This document shows, piece by piece, positions 1 through 7,404 of a stretch of DNA of 64,000 nt. The stretch comes from Phycisphaeraceae bacterium (lineage in GTDB: Bacteria > Planctomycetota > Phycisphaerae > Phycisphaerales > UBA1924), in contig JAHBXD010000002.1 of the NCBI GenBank assembly GCA_019636695.1, forward strand, positions 62,001 through 126,000. Reading direction: 5' to 3'. The notes beneath the pieces were generated by a model. That model did not search any database and was not told where the DNA came from. It saw only the letters and a program-made list of their open reading frames with translations. Made by a program: the position numbers and the translations under genes. Within the stretch, counting starts at the first letter, position 1. The number at the start of each line of letters is the position of its first letter.

Positions 1-99
1 GAAGCGATGGTACCCTATCGGCGGGTTCGCGATGAGATTCGGAGTTTCATTGAGTCACTGCCTGGAGCGCTGGAGTCGTTGACACAGAAGAAACCATGA
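1..99 (+). CDS. C-terminal fragment of a protein, possibly ArsC/low-MW phosphatase-like
   Basis: The window opens inside a plus-strand reading frame that stops with TGA at 97-99. Only 32 codons are visible. The sequence YRRVRDEIRSF resembles the last helix of thioredoxin-coupled arsenate reductases and low-molecular-weight protein tyrosine phosphatases, which often end in a similar RVRDEIR stretch; this is recalled family knowledge on very little sequence, so the function is tentative. The stop overlaps the ATG of the next gene (ATGA at 96-99), so the two are probably translationally coupled. Confidence 0.5.
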   Translation, partial: EAMVPYRRVRDEIRSFIESLPGALESLTQKKP

Positions 100-593
100 G
101 TGCCCGCGATGAACAACGACCGGAGCACGGCAAGGCCGGAAGCACGCCCCGGACGTATCTCGCGCGGCTGGAGCGGATTGACCGCCGGATTACTCGCTGG
201 ATGCATCGCCACGGACATCGGGTTGAGAGGCTCGGCCTGGGCGTGGTGTTCATGTGGTTCGGCATGCTCAAGATTCTGGGACAGGAGAGCGCGACATCGA
301 TCATCGCCAAGACGGTGTACATCGGCTCGCCCTCGGTGATGGTTCCCGCGCTTGGGGTGTGGGAAGTGCTGATCGGCGTGTGCCTGATGCATCGGCCGTT
401 GCTGCGCGCCGGGATTGCGCTGCTGATGATTCGGCTGCCGGGAACACTGCTCGCTCTCGCGTTCAGATATGACGAGTGCTTTTCAGGATCCGTGCTGACA
501 CCGACGGTTCAAGGGCAATATCTGCTGAAAGATGCCGCACTGCTCGGCGCTGCGCTGGTGCTCGGCTCGACGGTGCGTGCGCGATGGGGTTAG
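96..593 (+). CDS. DoxX-like integral membrane protein
   Basis: This 165-residue protein has a charged N-terminal tail (about 1-45) and then four hydrophobic segments (about 47-65, 78-97, 104-122 and 142-158). Helix 1 carries a GLGVVFMWFGMLKI stretch typical of the DoxX/DUF417-like family of small four-helix inner-membrane proteins, whose biochemical role is mostly unknown. The ATG overlaps the stop of the upstream fragment, indicating an operon. DoxX members are often found with redox or thiol-stress genes, which would fit an ArsC-like neighbour, but this is inference. Only the fold family is supported; substrate and partner are unknown. Confidence 0.7.
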   Translation: MSARDEQRPEHGKAGSTPRTYLARLERIDRRITRWMHRHGHRVERLGLGVVFMWFGMLKILGQESATSIIAKTVYIGSPSVMVPALGVWEVLIGVCLMHRPLLRAGIALLMIRLPGTLLALAFRYDECFSGSVLTPTVQGQYLLKDAALLGAALVLGSTVRARWG

Positions 594-640
594 CGCGATT
601 TTGCGGAATGTTGCTACGCGCCCGTCGAGCCGCAATACGG

Positions 641-720
641 GTGGGCGGGGGGCAGGGGGCAATGGGGAATGGGCAGTAGGCAGTAGCAATGGGCAATAGG
701 GAAAGGGGGAGGGGGAGTAC
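641..720. repeat. G-rich low-complexity repeat in the 594-876 intergenic gap
   Basis: The 283-base gap between the DoxX-like gene and the 3' end of feoB has no credible gene. Its centre is a run of short G-tracts with imperfect repeats of GGGCAATGGG, GGGCAGTAGGCAGTAG and GGGGGA. It has more than four G-runs within 80 bases, so it could form a G-quadruplex on the plus strand. It lies between two genes that end towards each other, where it could slow polymerases or act as a boundary. No clear stem plus T-tract terminator is visible. Confidence 0.6.
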
Positions 721-876
721 ACTTTGGGGAGCCAGCATCTCGTGTCGTTATCCGTAGAATCCAGCAATTTCTCGGCCTCGTAAGTCTTGGCAGTTACTGT
801 AGTTGCGTATTACAGTTTTCTCACAGTCAGGACACTAGCCTGGGCGCGAGAGTCGTTAGAGATCGGTGCTCAAGAC

Positions 877-2871
877 TCACGCCGCGAGGATCTGATAGGT
901 CACGCATGCGGCGACATAGGCGAGGCTGCCCATCCACGCGAGTTGGAGGAAGGCCCATTTGATGTGCCCCGATTCTCGCGCGGTGACGGCGAGTGTGGGG
1001 AGGCACTGCATCGCGAGGACGTAATAGATCAGAAGCGACCACGCCACGGCTGTGGTGAAGATCGGTGTGCCGTCGTCACGGGTAGCGTGGGCGAGGCGCT
1101 CGCGAGGGCCGTCGCCCTCGATGTCGTCCGTGCCTGTGGTGATGACCGCCATCGTGGAGGCGAAGACCTCGCGCGCGGCGAAGCTTGCGAGCACCCCCAC
1201 CGCCAACTGGCGGTCGTAGCCCAGCGGCGCAAAGACCGGCTGAACGAAATCACCCATTCGGGCAATGAACGTATTTCGGGCCTGGTGGCGGGCTTCAATG
1301 GCCTCGGCTTCTTCGATGAGGGCTTCGTATTCATCGGAAGCCGTGACCTCGGCCTGAGCCTGTGCACGGAGCTGACCAGCCTCATCGGGCGGTTGAGCCT
1401 GCGGATAGGTGCTCAGCCACCAGAGCACGATCGAAATCGCCAGGATCACGGTCCCTGCTTTTTTCAGGAAAATGAAGCCTCGATCCACCGCAGTCATAGC
1501 TGCGGTCTTCAGGCTGGGTCGGCGATAGCTGGGAAACTCGAGGGCCATCGGCCTGCTCGGGCCGCGAAGGATCGTCCGCCGCACGACCAGTGAGCTGAAC
1601 AGGCCCGCAAAGATGCCGAGGGCATAGCACCCTGTGAATGCGAGCGCCTGCATTCCGGGACGGCCTGGAAAGAGGACGAAGACGAGCAGGGCGTAGACGG
1701 GAATTCGGGCCGAGCAACTCATGAAAGGGGCGACAAGGATCGCCGCGAGGCGATCGCGCCGGTCGGGGATCGCGCGAGCGGCCATGATGCCTGGCAGTGC
1801 GCAGGCATGGGCGCTTAAGAGGGGTACGAAGGCGTGTCCGTTCAGCCCGAAGGGACGCAGGAGTCGATCCATCACGAATGCCGCTCGTGCGAGATAGCCG
1901 GTATCTTCGAGGATTGCGATCAGGAAAAAGAGGAAGAGGATCTGCGGGAGGAAGACGAGGGTTGCCCCGACGCCGCCGATGATTCCTCCGGCGAGCAGGT
2001 CGATGAGGATCCCCTGGCCGAAGCTCGAAGTTATCCACCCGCTCAAGGTTCCAAAGACGTCCTCGATCCAATCCATCGGGATGGTGGCGAGGCGGAAGAT
2101 CATCCAGAAGAGGCCGGTCATCACGACGGCAAACGACAGCACGCCCAGAAGCGGGTGTGTAAACGCCTGGTCGAGCCGATCGGTGAACGAATCGGCCTGA
2201 GAACCCGACGTGCCGGAGAAGATCTCGATCGCCAACTCATCGGCCCATGCTTCAAGCCCGGCCTGATCGCCGGGCGGACCCGCGGTCGCGATTTTCGGTG
2301 CGGTCATCGCCTCGCGCAGGGCGTCGAGGCCCTCTCCGGTGCGCGCGGAGCAGACGACGACGGGACAACCGAGAATTTCCGCAAGGCGATGCTCGTCGCC
2401 GTGAATGCCCTTACGCCGTGCGGCATCGACAAGATTGATGGCCACGACCATCGGCAAGCGACGGCGCAACGTTTCGCCGAGCAACATCAGACTTTTGGGG
2501 AGATTCGTGGCATCGAGCACGACGCAGACGGCATCGGGAGCATCGACCGGCTCGCCTCGGGGGGCGGTTTCGCCGGCGAGAACCTGTCGAACGACCTGCG
2601 ACTCGCTCTGTTCAAGTTCGAGGGAATAGACACCCGGGAGATCGATGACTTCGGGGCCGGCATGCTCGCGGCCGGACTTGAACCGACCGATGCGGGCCTC
2701 CTGGGTTGTGCCCGGGAAGTTGCTTGTCTTGTGGCGAACGCCGCAGAGACGGTTGAAAAGGGTTGTCTTGCCGACGTTGGGGCTTCCTACGAGCGCGATG
2801 CGTCGAATCGCCGGATCGGAGTTCGGAGAGCAAAGCTGAGCTTCATGATCTGATGGGATGGTGGGTTGCAT
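877..2871 (-). CDS. feoB: Ferrous iron transporter FeoB
   Basis: FeoB is the GTPase-coupled inner-membrane Fe(II) permease. The 664-residue product has an N-terminal G domain with G1 GSPNVGKT at about 29-36, G3 DLPGVYSL at about 77-84 and a G4-like NLVD, a helical linker, then a polytopic membrane domain with two gate-like blocks including the Cys-containing SCSARIPVYALL stretch. It is shorter than the E. coli protein (773 residues) but within the range of compact FeoB proteins. The start lies 4 bases after the feoA stop, and it is the last gene of a minus-strand operon. A divergent Fe-trafficking-like gene upstream supports an iron role for the locus. Confidence 0.97.
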   Translation of the reverse strand: MQPTIPSDHEAQLCSPNSDPAIRRIALVGSPNVGKTTLFNRLCGVRHKTSNFPGTTQEARIGRFKSGREHAGPEVIDLPGVYSLELEQSESQVVRQVLAGETAPRGEPVDAPDAVCVVLDATNLPKSLMLLGETLRRRLPMVVAINLVDAARRKGIHGDEHRLAEILGCPVVVCSARTGEGLDALREAMTAPKIATAGPPGDQAGLEAWADELAIEIFSGTSGSQADSFTDRLDQAFTHPLLGVLSFAVVMTGLFWMIFRLATIPMDWIEDVFGTLSGWITSSFGQGILIDLLAGGIIGGVGATLVFLPQILFLFFLIAILEDTGYLARAAFVMDRLLRPFGLNGHAFVPLLSAHACALPGIMAARAIPDRRDRLAAILVAPFMSCSARIPVYALLVFVLFPGRPGMQALAFTGCYALGIFAGLFSSLVVRRTILRGPSRPMALEFPSYRRPSLKTAAMTAVDRGFIFLKKAGTVILAISIVLWWLSTYPQAQPPDEAGQLRAQAQAEVTASDEYEALIEEAEAIEARHQARNTFIARMGDFVQPVFAPLGYDRQLAVGVLASFAAREVFASTMAVITTGTDDIEGDGPRERLAHATRDDGTPIFTTAVAWSLLIYYVLAMQCLPTLAVTARESGHIKWAFLQLAWMGSLAYVAACVTYQILAA

Positions 2872-2875
2872 GGAT

Positions 2876-3193
2876 TCAGCAGGCAGGAATCGACCCGATC
2901 ATGACGTGGTCGGCGAGCATGCGGTGCAAGGCGACCCGAGCGCCGACGCCGGGACCGCAACAGAGTTCGACGATGAAGGGGTCGCCCGCTCGGCAGAGTT
3001 TGATGCGCACGCGGGGTCGAATGCCCATGGCCCGGAGCATGGCGGCCTCACCGGGTTCGAGGCGCGTGGAAAGGATGACGCCGCACTGCCCACGGCGCAT
3101 CGAAGAGAGCGCTACACCGGGACAAACCACCGGAGGAGTGAGACTTTCGGCGGGCGCGTCTCGCACGTCCTCTCCTGAATCGACCTTGACCAT
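2876..3193 (-). CDS. feoA: FeoA-like SH3-domain protein
   Basis: FeoA is a small cytosolic SH3-like partner needed for FeoB activity. The C-terminal 80 residues show the family pattern: an MRRGQCGVI opening strand, a central LRAMGIRPRVRIKL stretch and a final IVEL-to-ALHRMLADHVMI hairpin. The start at 3193 is preferred because it gives a family-like 105 residues and has a G-rich sequence about 10 bases upstream; an in-frame ATG at 3310 would add 39 residues and overlap the glycosylase stop by 31 bases, allowing coupling. The frame stays open further upstream to 3883, but that part is the antisense-like shadow of the glycosylase gene. Immediately followed by feoB. Confidence 0.88.
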   Translation of the reverse strand: MVKVDSGEDVRDAPAESLTPPVVCPGVALSSMRRGQCGVILSTRLEPGEAAMLRAMGIRPRVRIKLCRAGDPFIVELCCGPGVGARVALHRMLADHVMIGSIPAC

Positions 3194-3279
3194 GCCGCTC
3201 GACCCCCCAGAAGTGGGCGCGACCTCGACCACGCCGCCCGGAGGGTAGGAAAGTTGAGACTCGTTCGCAATAGCCGAAA

Positions 3280-4248
3280 TCAGGATGGCAAGGGGTGCTT
3301 TCTCGGCCATGTCCAGGCGGGGCCGTGCAGCGATTCGTAGCCGGTCCAAAGTTCGAGCCAGTAGCTTCGGAAGGCGTGGGTTCCGAATGGGGCGTAGTGG
3401 GCGCGAACACGCTTCATGATCTGTGCGGCTGTGCCCTTGAAACCGAGAACTGTTCGACCGTGGCGGGCGGCTTCGGTATCGAGGGGGAGCCGGGAGTATC
3501 GACCCATCAACTGCATGATGTTCGCCGCGGCGTATGGCCCGACGCCGGGGAGTTCGAGCAGGCTTTTGAAGACTTCGTCGTCGGGTCGCATCGGATCGGC
3601 CAATGCCGACTCGTTGATCGCATTCTGGACGAAGAGATCGGCAATCTGGATCAGGCGTGTGTCTCGGTACCCGACGCGGCACCTGCCGCGGAGCCGAGCG
3701 GGAGAGGCCTTGGCAAGCTGCCGCGGGGTAGGGAAAGCCCCTGAGGAGCCGATTTCGACACAGAGCGCCGCATTCATTGCGACGGTACCGGGCCATTGGA
3801 CATTGCAACTGGTGATGGTTTTGACAATGTCTTCGAAGAGGGTCGGTGAGCGGAAGATGCGGCCCCTGCCCGTGGATTTCCAACGGGGATCGAGTGCGTG
3901 AAACTCGCGGAGGACGTGCGCAGATTCATCAAGCCGCAGCATGCGCGTGAGCAAGTGGCGCACGAGGCGTTTTTCGGAGGAGTCGAGCGATCGGGAGGGT
4001 CGGACTCGAAGCGGGCGACCGGCGAGGCGGATGGGATTGGCCGCAGAGGGCGTCTGGCGGATGACAACACGGAGCGCGCTGGAATCGAGCGTGAGCACCC
4101 GGACAAGGCGGCAGGTGTCGGGATGCCAGTCGTTAGGCGCGAGTCGAAAATACCCGTATGAACAGACATCCCGGTGCAGTATGAAGTCGTCGGGAGGTGT
4201 GATGGTGAACTCGGGCTGCTGTTCGACCACGGGTGCTTTGGGCGACAT
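3280..4248 (-). CDS. HhH-GPD base-excision DNA glycosylase
   Basis: This 322-residue protein is a helix-hairpin-helix/GPD-superfamily DNA glycosylase, probably acting on alkylated or oxidised purines. The HhH motif LELPGVGPYAAANIM lies at about 231-245, followed by the catalytic Asp in LPLDTEAAR (D257). The N-terminal ~130 residues resemble the TBP-like domain of AlkA/Ogg-type enzymes, but substrate cannot be assigned from sequence. No iron-sulfur Cys cluster is seen at the C-terminus. The ATG at 4248 was chosen because it follows the stop of the PIN-TRAM gene by 4 bases; the longer open frame upstream to 4623 is a low-complexity shadow of that gene. Confidence 0.9.
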   Translation of the reverse strand: MSPKAPVVEQQPEFTITPPDDFILHRDVCSYGYFRLAPNDWHPDTCRLVRVLTLDSSALRVVIRQTPSAANPIRLAGRPLRVRPSRSLDSSEKRLVRHLLTRMLRLDESAHVLREFHALDPRWKSTGRGRIFRSPTLFEDIVKTITSCNVQWPGTVAMNAALCVEIGSSGAFPTPRQLAKASPARLRGRCRVGYRDTRLIQIADLFVQNAINESALADPMRPDDEVFKSLLELPGVGPYAAANIMQLMGRYSRLPLDTEAARHGRTVLGFKGTAAQIMKRVRAHYAPFGTHAFRSYWLELWTGYESLHGPAWTWPRKHPLPS

Positions 4249-4252
4249 GGTT

Positions 4253-5542
4253 TCAGCGCCTCGGATTGCGTGGTGAAGAGCCAGATCGAGGTGTGCGAGG
4301 GCCGCCGCCACGCCCAGGTTCGCCTTTGTCTGGAGTGGGCGCGGCACGAGGCGCGGATGGCTCATCGGCATGCGCCTGGGGGGACGAATCGGGAGCGCGG
4401 GGTGACTGAGGAGATGTCGGCGCGGGCGGATCTTGGGGGTTGGGATCGTGGAGATCGGCGTTGTGCTCATCGCGCACGCGGGCGAAGATGAGCCTTCCGG
4501 CGGATGTCTGGAGTGAGCTGGTGACGACCATGATGACCTGACGTCCGACATAGGGTGCGCCGTTTTCGGCGACAACCATGGTGCCGTCGTCGAGATAGCC
4601 CACACCCTGGGTGGGCTGTTCACCCACGCGGATCAGTTGGAGCGTGAGTTCTTCACCGGGAAGGACAGAGGGCTTCATCGCCGCGGCGATGTCGTGAAGA
4701 TTGAGGACATCGACGCTTTGGATTCGTGCGACGCGCGTGAGGCCGAGATCGGTGGTGACGACCATGCCAGGCATGGTTCGCGCAAGTTCGATGAGCATCT
4801 GATCAACGGATTTTCCGGGGACGGGGGTCTCATCGATGGTAACATCGAGTTTGCCGGATCGTTGCATTTTGGAGATGACTTCCAGCCCGCGCCGGCCGCG
4901 TGTTCTTTTCATTCTGTCGGAAGAATCGGCGAGGGTCTGGAGTTCGGCGACGACGAAGTTCGGAATCACGACGGGAGCCTGAATCAACCCGGTTTCACCG
5001 AGTTCGACGATGCGACCGTCGATGAGGACTGAAGAATCGAGCAACATGGGCCGCTGGCCGCGGAGTTGCTTGGCGAACTCGACATAGGGAATGACGAGGC
5101 GAAAGTCGTCCTGCGTCTGCAAAACGGTGACGATGCCGAGGTATGACAACCCCATGCCGACAAAGACCTTGACCGTTCCGGAGAGATTGGGGTCGATCTC
5201 CCACCGTACGGTGAGTTGATCGATCACGAAACTGAGCACGAGGGTTGCGATGAGTGCGAGGAGCAGACCGAAGAAGATGCTCGCGATGGTGGCAATTTTC
5301 TTGCGAGGGGTGAAGAGGTCGATGACCACCACGCTGACGGCGATGATGGAGGCCGTCGCGAGGATTGCGGGCCATGTGGGGTTTACGGCCTGCCCGGCGC
5401 TCCCCCCCCCCAGGACGCTGAGGGCGACAACAAACAGCGCCCCACCGAAGAAGCCGTAGCGCACAATCCGGAGAAGGAGCTGCTTCTGACGTTCGGCTCG
5501 TTCCCGGGGGTGGAGTTCGGCAGGGCGACGGACGTCGGTCAT
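4253..5542 (-). CDS. Membrane-anchored PIN-TRAM protein (YacL-like)
   Basis: The 429-residue protein has four N-terminal transmembrane segments (about 26-46, 57-76, 85-107 and 123-141), a PIN nuclease-fold domain (about 165-290) with acidic residues D169, D175, E200, D247 and D265, and a TRAM RNA-binding domain (about 293-356). The last 70 residues are Pro/Ser-rich and probably disordered. This order matches Bacillus YacL-type proteins, presumed membrane-associated ribonucleases. A run of ten C (5402-5411) encodes the Gly45-47 region; slippage there would truncate the protein. First gene of the operon leading to glycosylase-feoA-feoB; a TACACT element lies six bases before the ATG and no Shine-Dalgarno is seen. 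Confidence 0.93.
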   Translation of the reverse strand: MTDVRRPAELHPRERAERQKQLLLRIVRYGFFGGALFVVALSVLGGGSAGQAVNPTWPAILATASIIAVSVVVIDLFTPRKKIATIASIFFGLLLALIATLVLSFVIDQLTVRWEIDPNLSGTVKVFVGMGLSYLGIVTVLQTQDDFRLVIPYVEFAKQLRGQRPMLLDSSVLIDGRIVELGETGLIQAPVVIPNFVVAELQTLADSSDRMKRTRGRRGLEVISKMQRSGKLDVTIDETPVPGKSVDQMLIELARTMPGMVVTTDLGLTRVARIQSVDVLNLHDIAAAMKPSVLPGEELTLQLIRVGEQPTQGVGYLDDGTMVVAENGAPYVGRQVIMVVTSSLQTSAGRLIFARVRDEHNADLHDPNPQDPPAPTSPQSPRAPDSSPQAHADEPSAPRAAPTPDKGEPGRGGGPRTPRSGSSPRNPRR

Positions 5543-5548
5543 AGGTGC

Positions 5549-5554
5549 AGTGTA
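5549..5554 (-). promoter_or_regulatory. Candidate -10 element for the PIN-TRAM/feoAB operon
   Basis: TACACT on the minus strand lies six bases upstream of the ATG at 5542, with no ribosome-binding site between. This spacing would place transcription start at or next to the start codon, giving a leaderless mRNA. No good -35 was found. The rest of the 215-base divergent gap (5543-5757) shows no gene and no obvious Fur box. Confidence 0.4.
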
Positions 5555-5746
5555 CGTGCAGAGACGGGGGCGCTACCATCGCCCCGCGTCCCTTCGGTCG
5601 ACGGCCGGGGCCGGTGCACGGGTGGCCCGTGAACCTGGTCAGGGCTTGACCGCAGCAGCCATAAGCGGCCGTCATCCGGTGCCGCCGGATTCCTGGCCGT
5701 CGACCAAAGGGATGCGCACCCTGCCAGCGCCGTCGAAACGAGAGCC

Positions 5747-5752
5747 TATGCT
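5747..5752 (+). promoter_or_regulatory. Candidate -10 element before the TPR/Fe-trafficking fusion
   Basis: TATGCT is followed by five bases and then the ATG at 5758. There is no GGAG-like sequence in between. The arrangement matches the leaderless pattern seen at several other genes in this window. Confidence 0.4.
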
Positions 5753-5757
5753 CCGGC

Positions 5758-6402
5758 ATGGACATCGCGCAGCGTATTGCTCAGTTTGAGAATATGTGTC
5801 GGGAAGACCCGACGAACGACATGGCGCATTTTTCCCTGGGCGGGGCATTGAACCAGGCAGGCGAGTATGCCCGCTCGGCCGCTGCTTTTCTCAAGGCTGT
5901 CGAACTCAACCCGGCTTTCACCAAGGCCTATCAGATGGCCGGGGCCGCGCTGATGGCCGCCGGGGATGTCGAGAGCGCGGCGGATGTGCTCGATCGCGGT
6001 TATCGCGAGGCTGCCGCGCGCGGTGACCGCATGCCCCAGAAAGCGATGGGCGAGTTGCTGACCAAGCTCGGCAAGCCGCTGCCGGAAGTCGCGGCTGCCG
6101 CGGCTGAGGCAGGGCACTCGGAGGGGGGGTTTGTGTGCAGCGTGACGGGCAGAGCGGGGTCGCAGATGGCTCGACCGCCGTTTCGCGGCCCGATCGGCGT
6201 CTGGATTCGCGAGCATGTGTCTGCCGAGACCTTCGATGCGTGGATTCGTCAGGGAACGAAGGTCATCAATGAATTGAGGCTGGACCTATCCCGTGACCAG
6301 GACAGTATTGTGTACGATCAGCACATGCGGGAATATCTGGGGATTGACGATGCCCTTTACGAGCGTCTGACGGGTGAAAAGCCGCCGAAATCGTTGCACT
6401 GA
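5758..6402 (+). CDS. TPR protein fused to a Fe(II)-trafficking (YggX-like) domain
   Basis: The 214-residue protein combines tetratricopeptide-type helices (about 5-85, with LGGALNQAGEY and AVELNPAFTKAYQMAGAAL) with a C-terminal domain (about 125-195) that resembles the Iron_traffic family (E. coli YggX): a CSVTGRAGSQM segment in place of CTFLQREAEGQDF, then PIGVWIREHVSAETFDAW, then a stretch with INELRLDL and a terminal EYLGI. One Cys (C127) matches the single conserved Cys of YggX. YggX-type proteins are linked to iron supply and oxidative protection of Fe-S enzymes. It is divergent from the feoAB operon. The domain match is by eye and should be treated as probable; the fusion itself is one continuous frame. 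Confidence 0.75.
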   Translation: MDIAQRIAQFENMCREDPTNDMAHFSLGGALNQAGEYARSAAAFLKAVELNPAFTKAYQMAGAALMAAGDVESAADVLDRGYREAAARGDRMPQKAMGELLTKLGKPLPEVAAAAAEAGHSEGGFVCSVTGRAGSQMARPPFRGPIGVWIREHVSAETFDAWIRQGTKVINELRLDLSRDQDSIVYDQHMREYLGIDDALYERLTGEKPPKSLH

Positions 6403-6408
6403 AAATCG

Positions 6409-7404
6409 TCATTCGTATGCGACCGAGGGGTTCTGCGCCTCCGTTCGCGCGAAGTCGGCTTTTCGGCGACGACGAATGCGTTCGAGGCCAATCATGCATA
6501 TCGGCGCAACGACCAACGCCGACAGCACCTCCAGCCCGCGATGCACCAGGTCAGCGGCCACGCCGACGGCGGCGCCGTCGATGCCGCGCCCGCCGAGGGA
6601 TTCGGAGGGGAGGACCGCGGCCAACGCCCCGACAGCCCACTCTCGCACACCAAGACCGTTGCCCGAGATCGGGATGATGGTTGCCGCCTGACTGACGATC
6701 GCCAGTGCCACCGCTTCGGCCGGACCGATGGGCCTGCCGACCAAGGCGAAGATCGCGGCATATCGCGCGGCCCAGATCAGGGCGTCGGCATACCGAAGGA
6801 GCGAGGCGAACCAGAGTCGCCGCGTGAGGGTGTCGCCCGTTCGGCCGCTTGCCACGATGCCGCCGGCGGCGATGAGGGCGATCATGACCGCCGTGCCGAT
6901 CGCAATATCGACACGATGAGACTGGGCATAGATCAAGGCGGGCGCGAGGAGCGCGCCGAATGCCAGAGCGCTTGCGAGCATCGACCAGCCGATGACCTTC
7001 GCCGATTGCGTGACGGTAATGCCGTGATAGGTTCTGTGCCATGCGATGCGGCCGAACATGCCCGGACGCATGGGGAGGTAGTTCAACAGCCACGCAGCGC
7101 CGATGAGCGCGTGCATTTCCCCCGGCGGCACCCTTGCATACCTTCCGTTGAGGACCAGGAAGACCAGCGAAGTGAGAACCCAATTGAGCGCGGGCAGCCC
7201 AAGGGCAAGCGCGACGAGCCAGAGAGGGGCCTGAACAGCCTGTCGACAGGCATCCGACAGCGCTGCCTCGTGGGTGAGGGCGACCCACGCCGCGGCGGCG
7301 AGCAACACCATGCCGATGGCAAACCCGATGATGTTTCGGCGCATCGTCGACGCCCTTCGCCGGGCAACGGGGGGACGCGGCGATGATTCATCGACGGGGA
7401 GCAT
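6409..7404 (-). CDS. Polytopic membrane protein, LPG-synthase-TM/flippase-like
   Basis: A 331-residue protein with about eight hydrophobic helices and a Lys/Arg-rich C-terminus. The late motif PISGNGLGVREWAVG resembles the conserved GxGxREG stretch of the UPF0104/LPG-synthase transmembrane family (AglD/MprF flippase part), and the length fits that family. Members are membrane proteins implicated in lipid flipping or glycosyl transfer to lipids; no catalytic domain is attached here. It overlaps the end of the next upstream minus-strand gene (7388) by 17 bases, so the two are probably co-transcribed. The specific substrate is unknown. Confidence 0.7.
   Translation of the reverse strand: MLPVDESSPRPPVARRRASTMRRNIIGFAIGMVLLAAAAWVALTHEAALSDACRQAVQAPLWLVALALGLPALNWVLTSLVFLVLNGRYARVPPGEMHALIGAAWLLNYLPMRPGMFGRIAWHRTYHGITVTQSAKVIGWSMLASALAFGALLAPALIYAQSHRVDIAIGTAVMIALIAAGGIVASGRTGDTLTRRLWFASLLRYADALIWAARYAAIFALVGRPIGPAEAVALAIVSQAATIIPISGNGLGVREWAVGALAAVLPSESLGGRGIDGAAVGVAADLVHRGLEVLSALVVAPICMIGLERIRRRRKADFARTEAQNPSVAYE

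Noticed and set aside
787..2853. Long plus-strand frames opposite feoB
   Set aside because: They are antisense shadows of a well-supported gene; composition is Glu/Arg/Gly-rich without any domain.
3311..3883. Upstream extension of the feoA reading frame
   Set aside because: It lies fully inside the glycosylase gene in another frame, has Arg/Pro-rich random composition and no homology; the FeoA domain begins after 3193.
4249..4623. N-terminal extension of the glycosylase frame
   Set aside because: It overlaps the PIN-TRAM coding end, is low-complexity Pro/Ser-rich, and the ATG at 4248 fits a 4-base gap.
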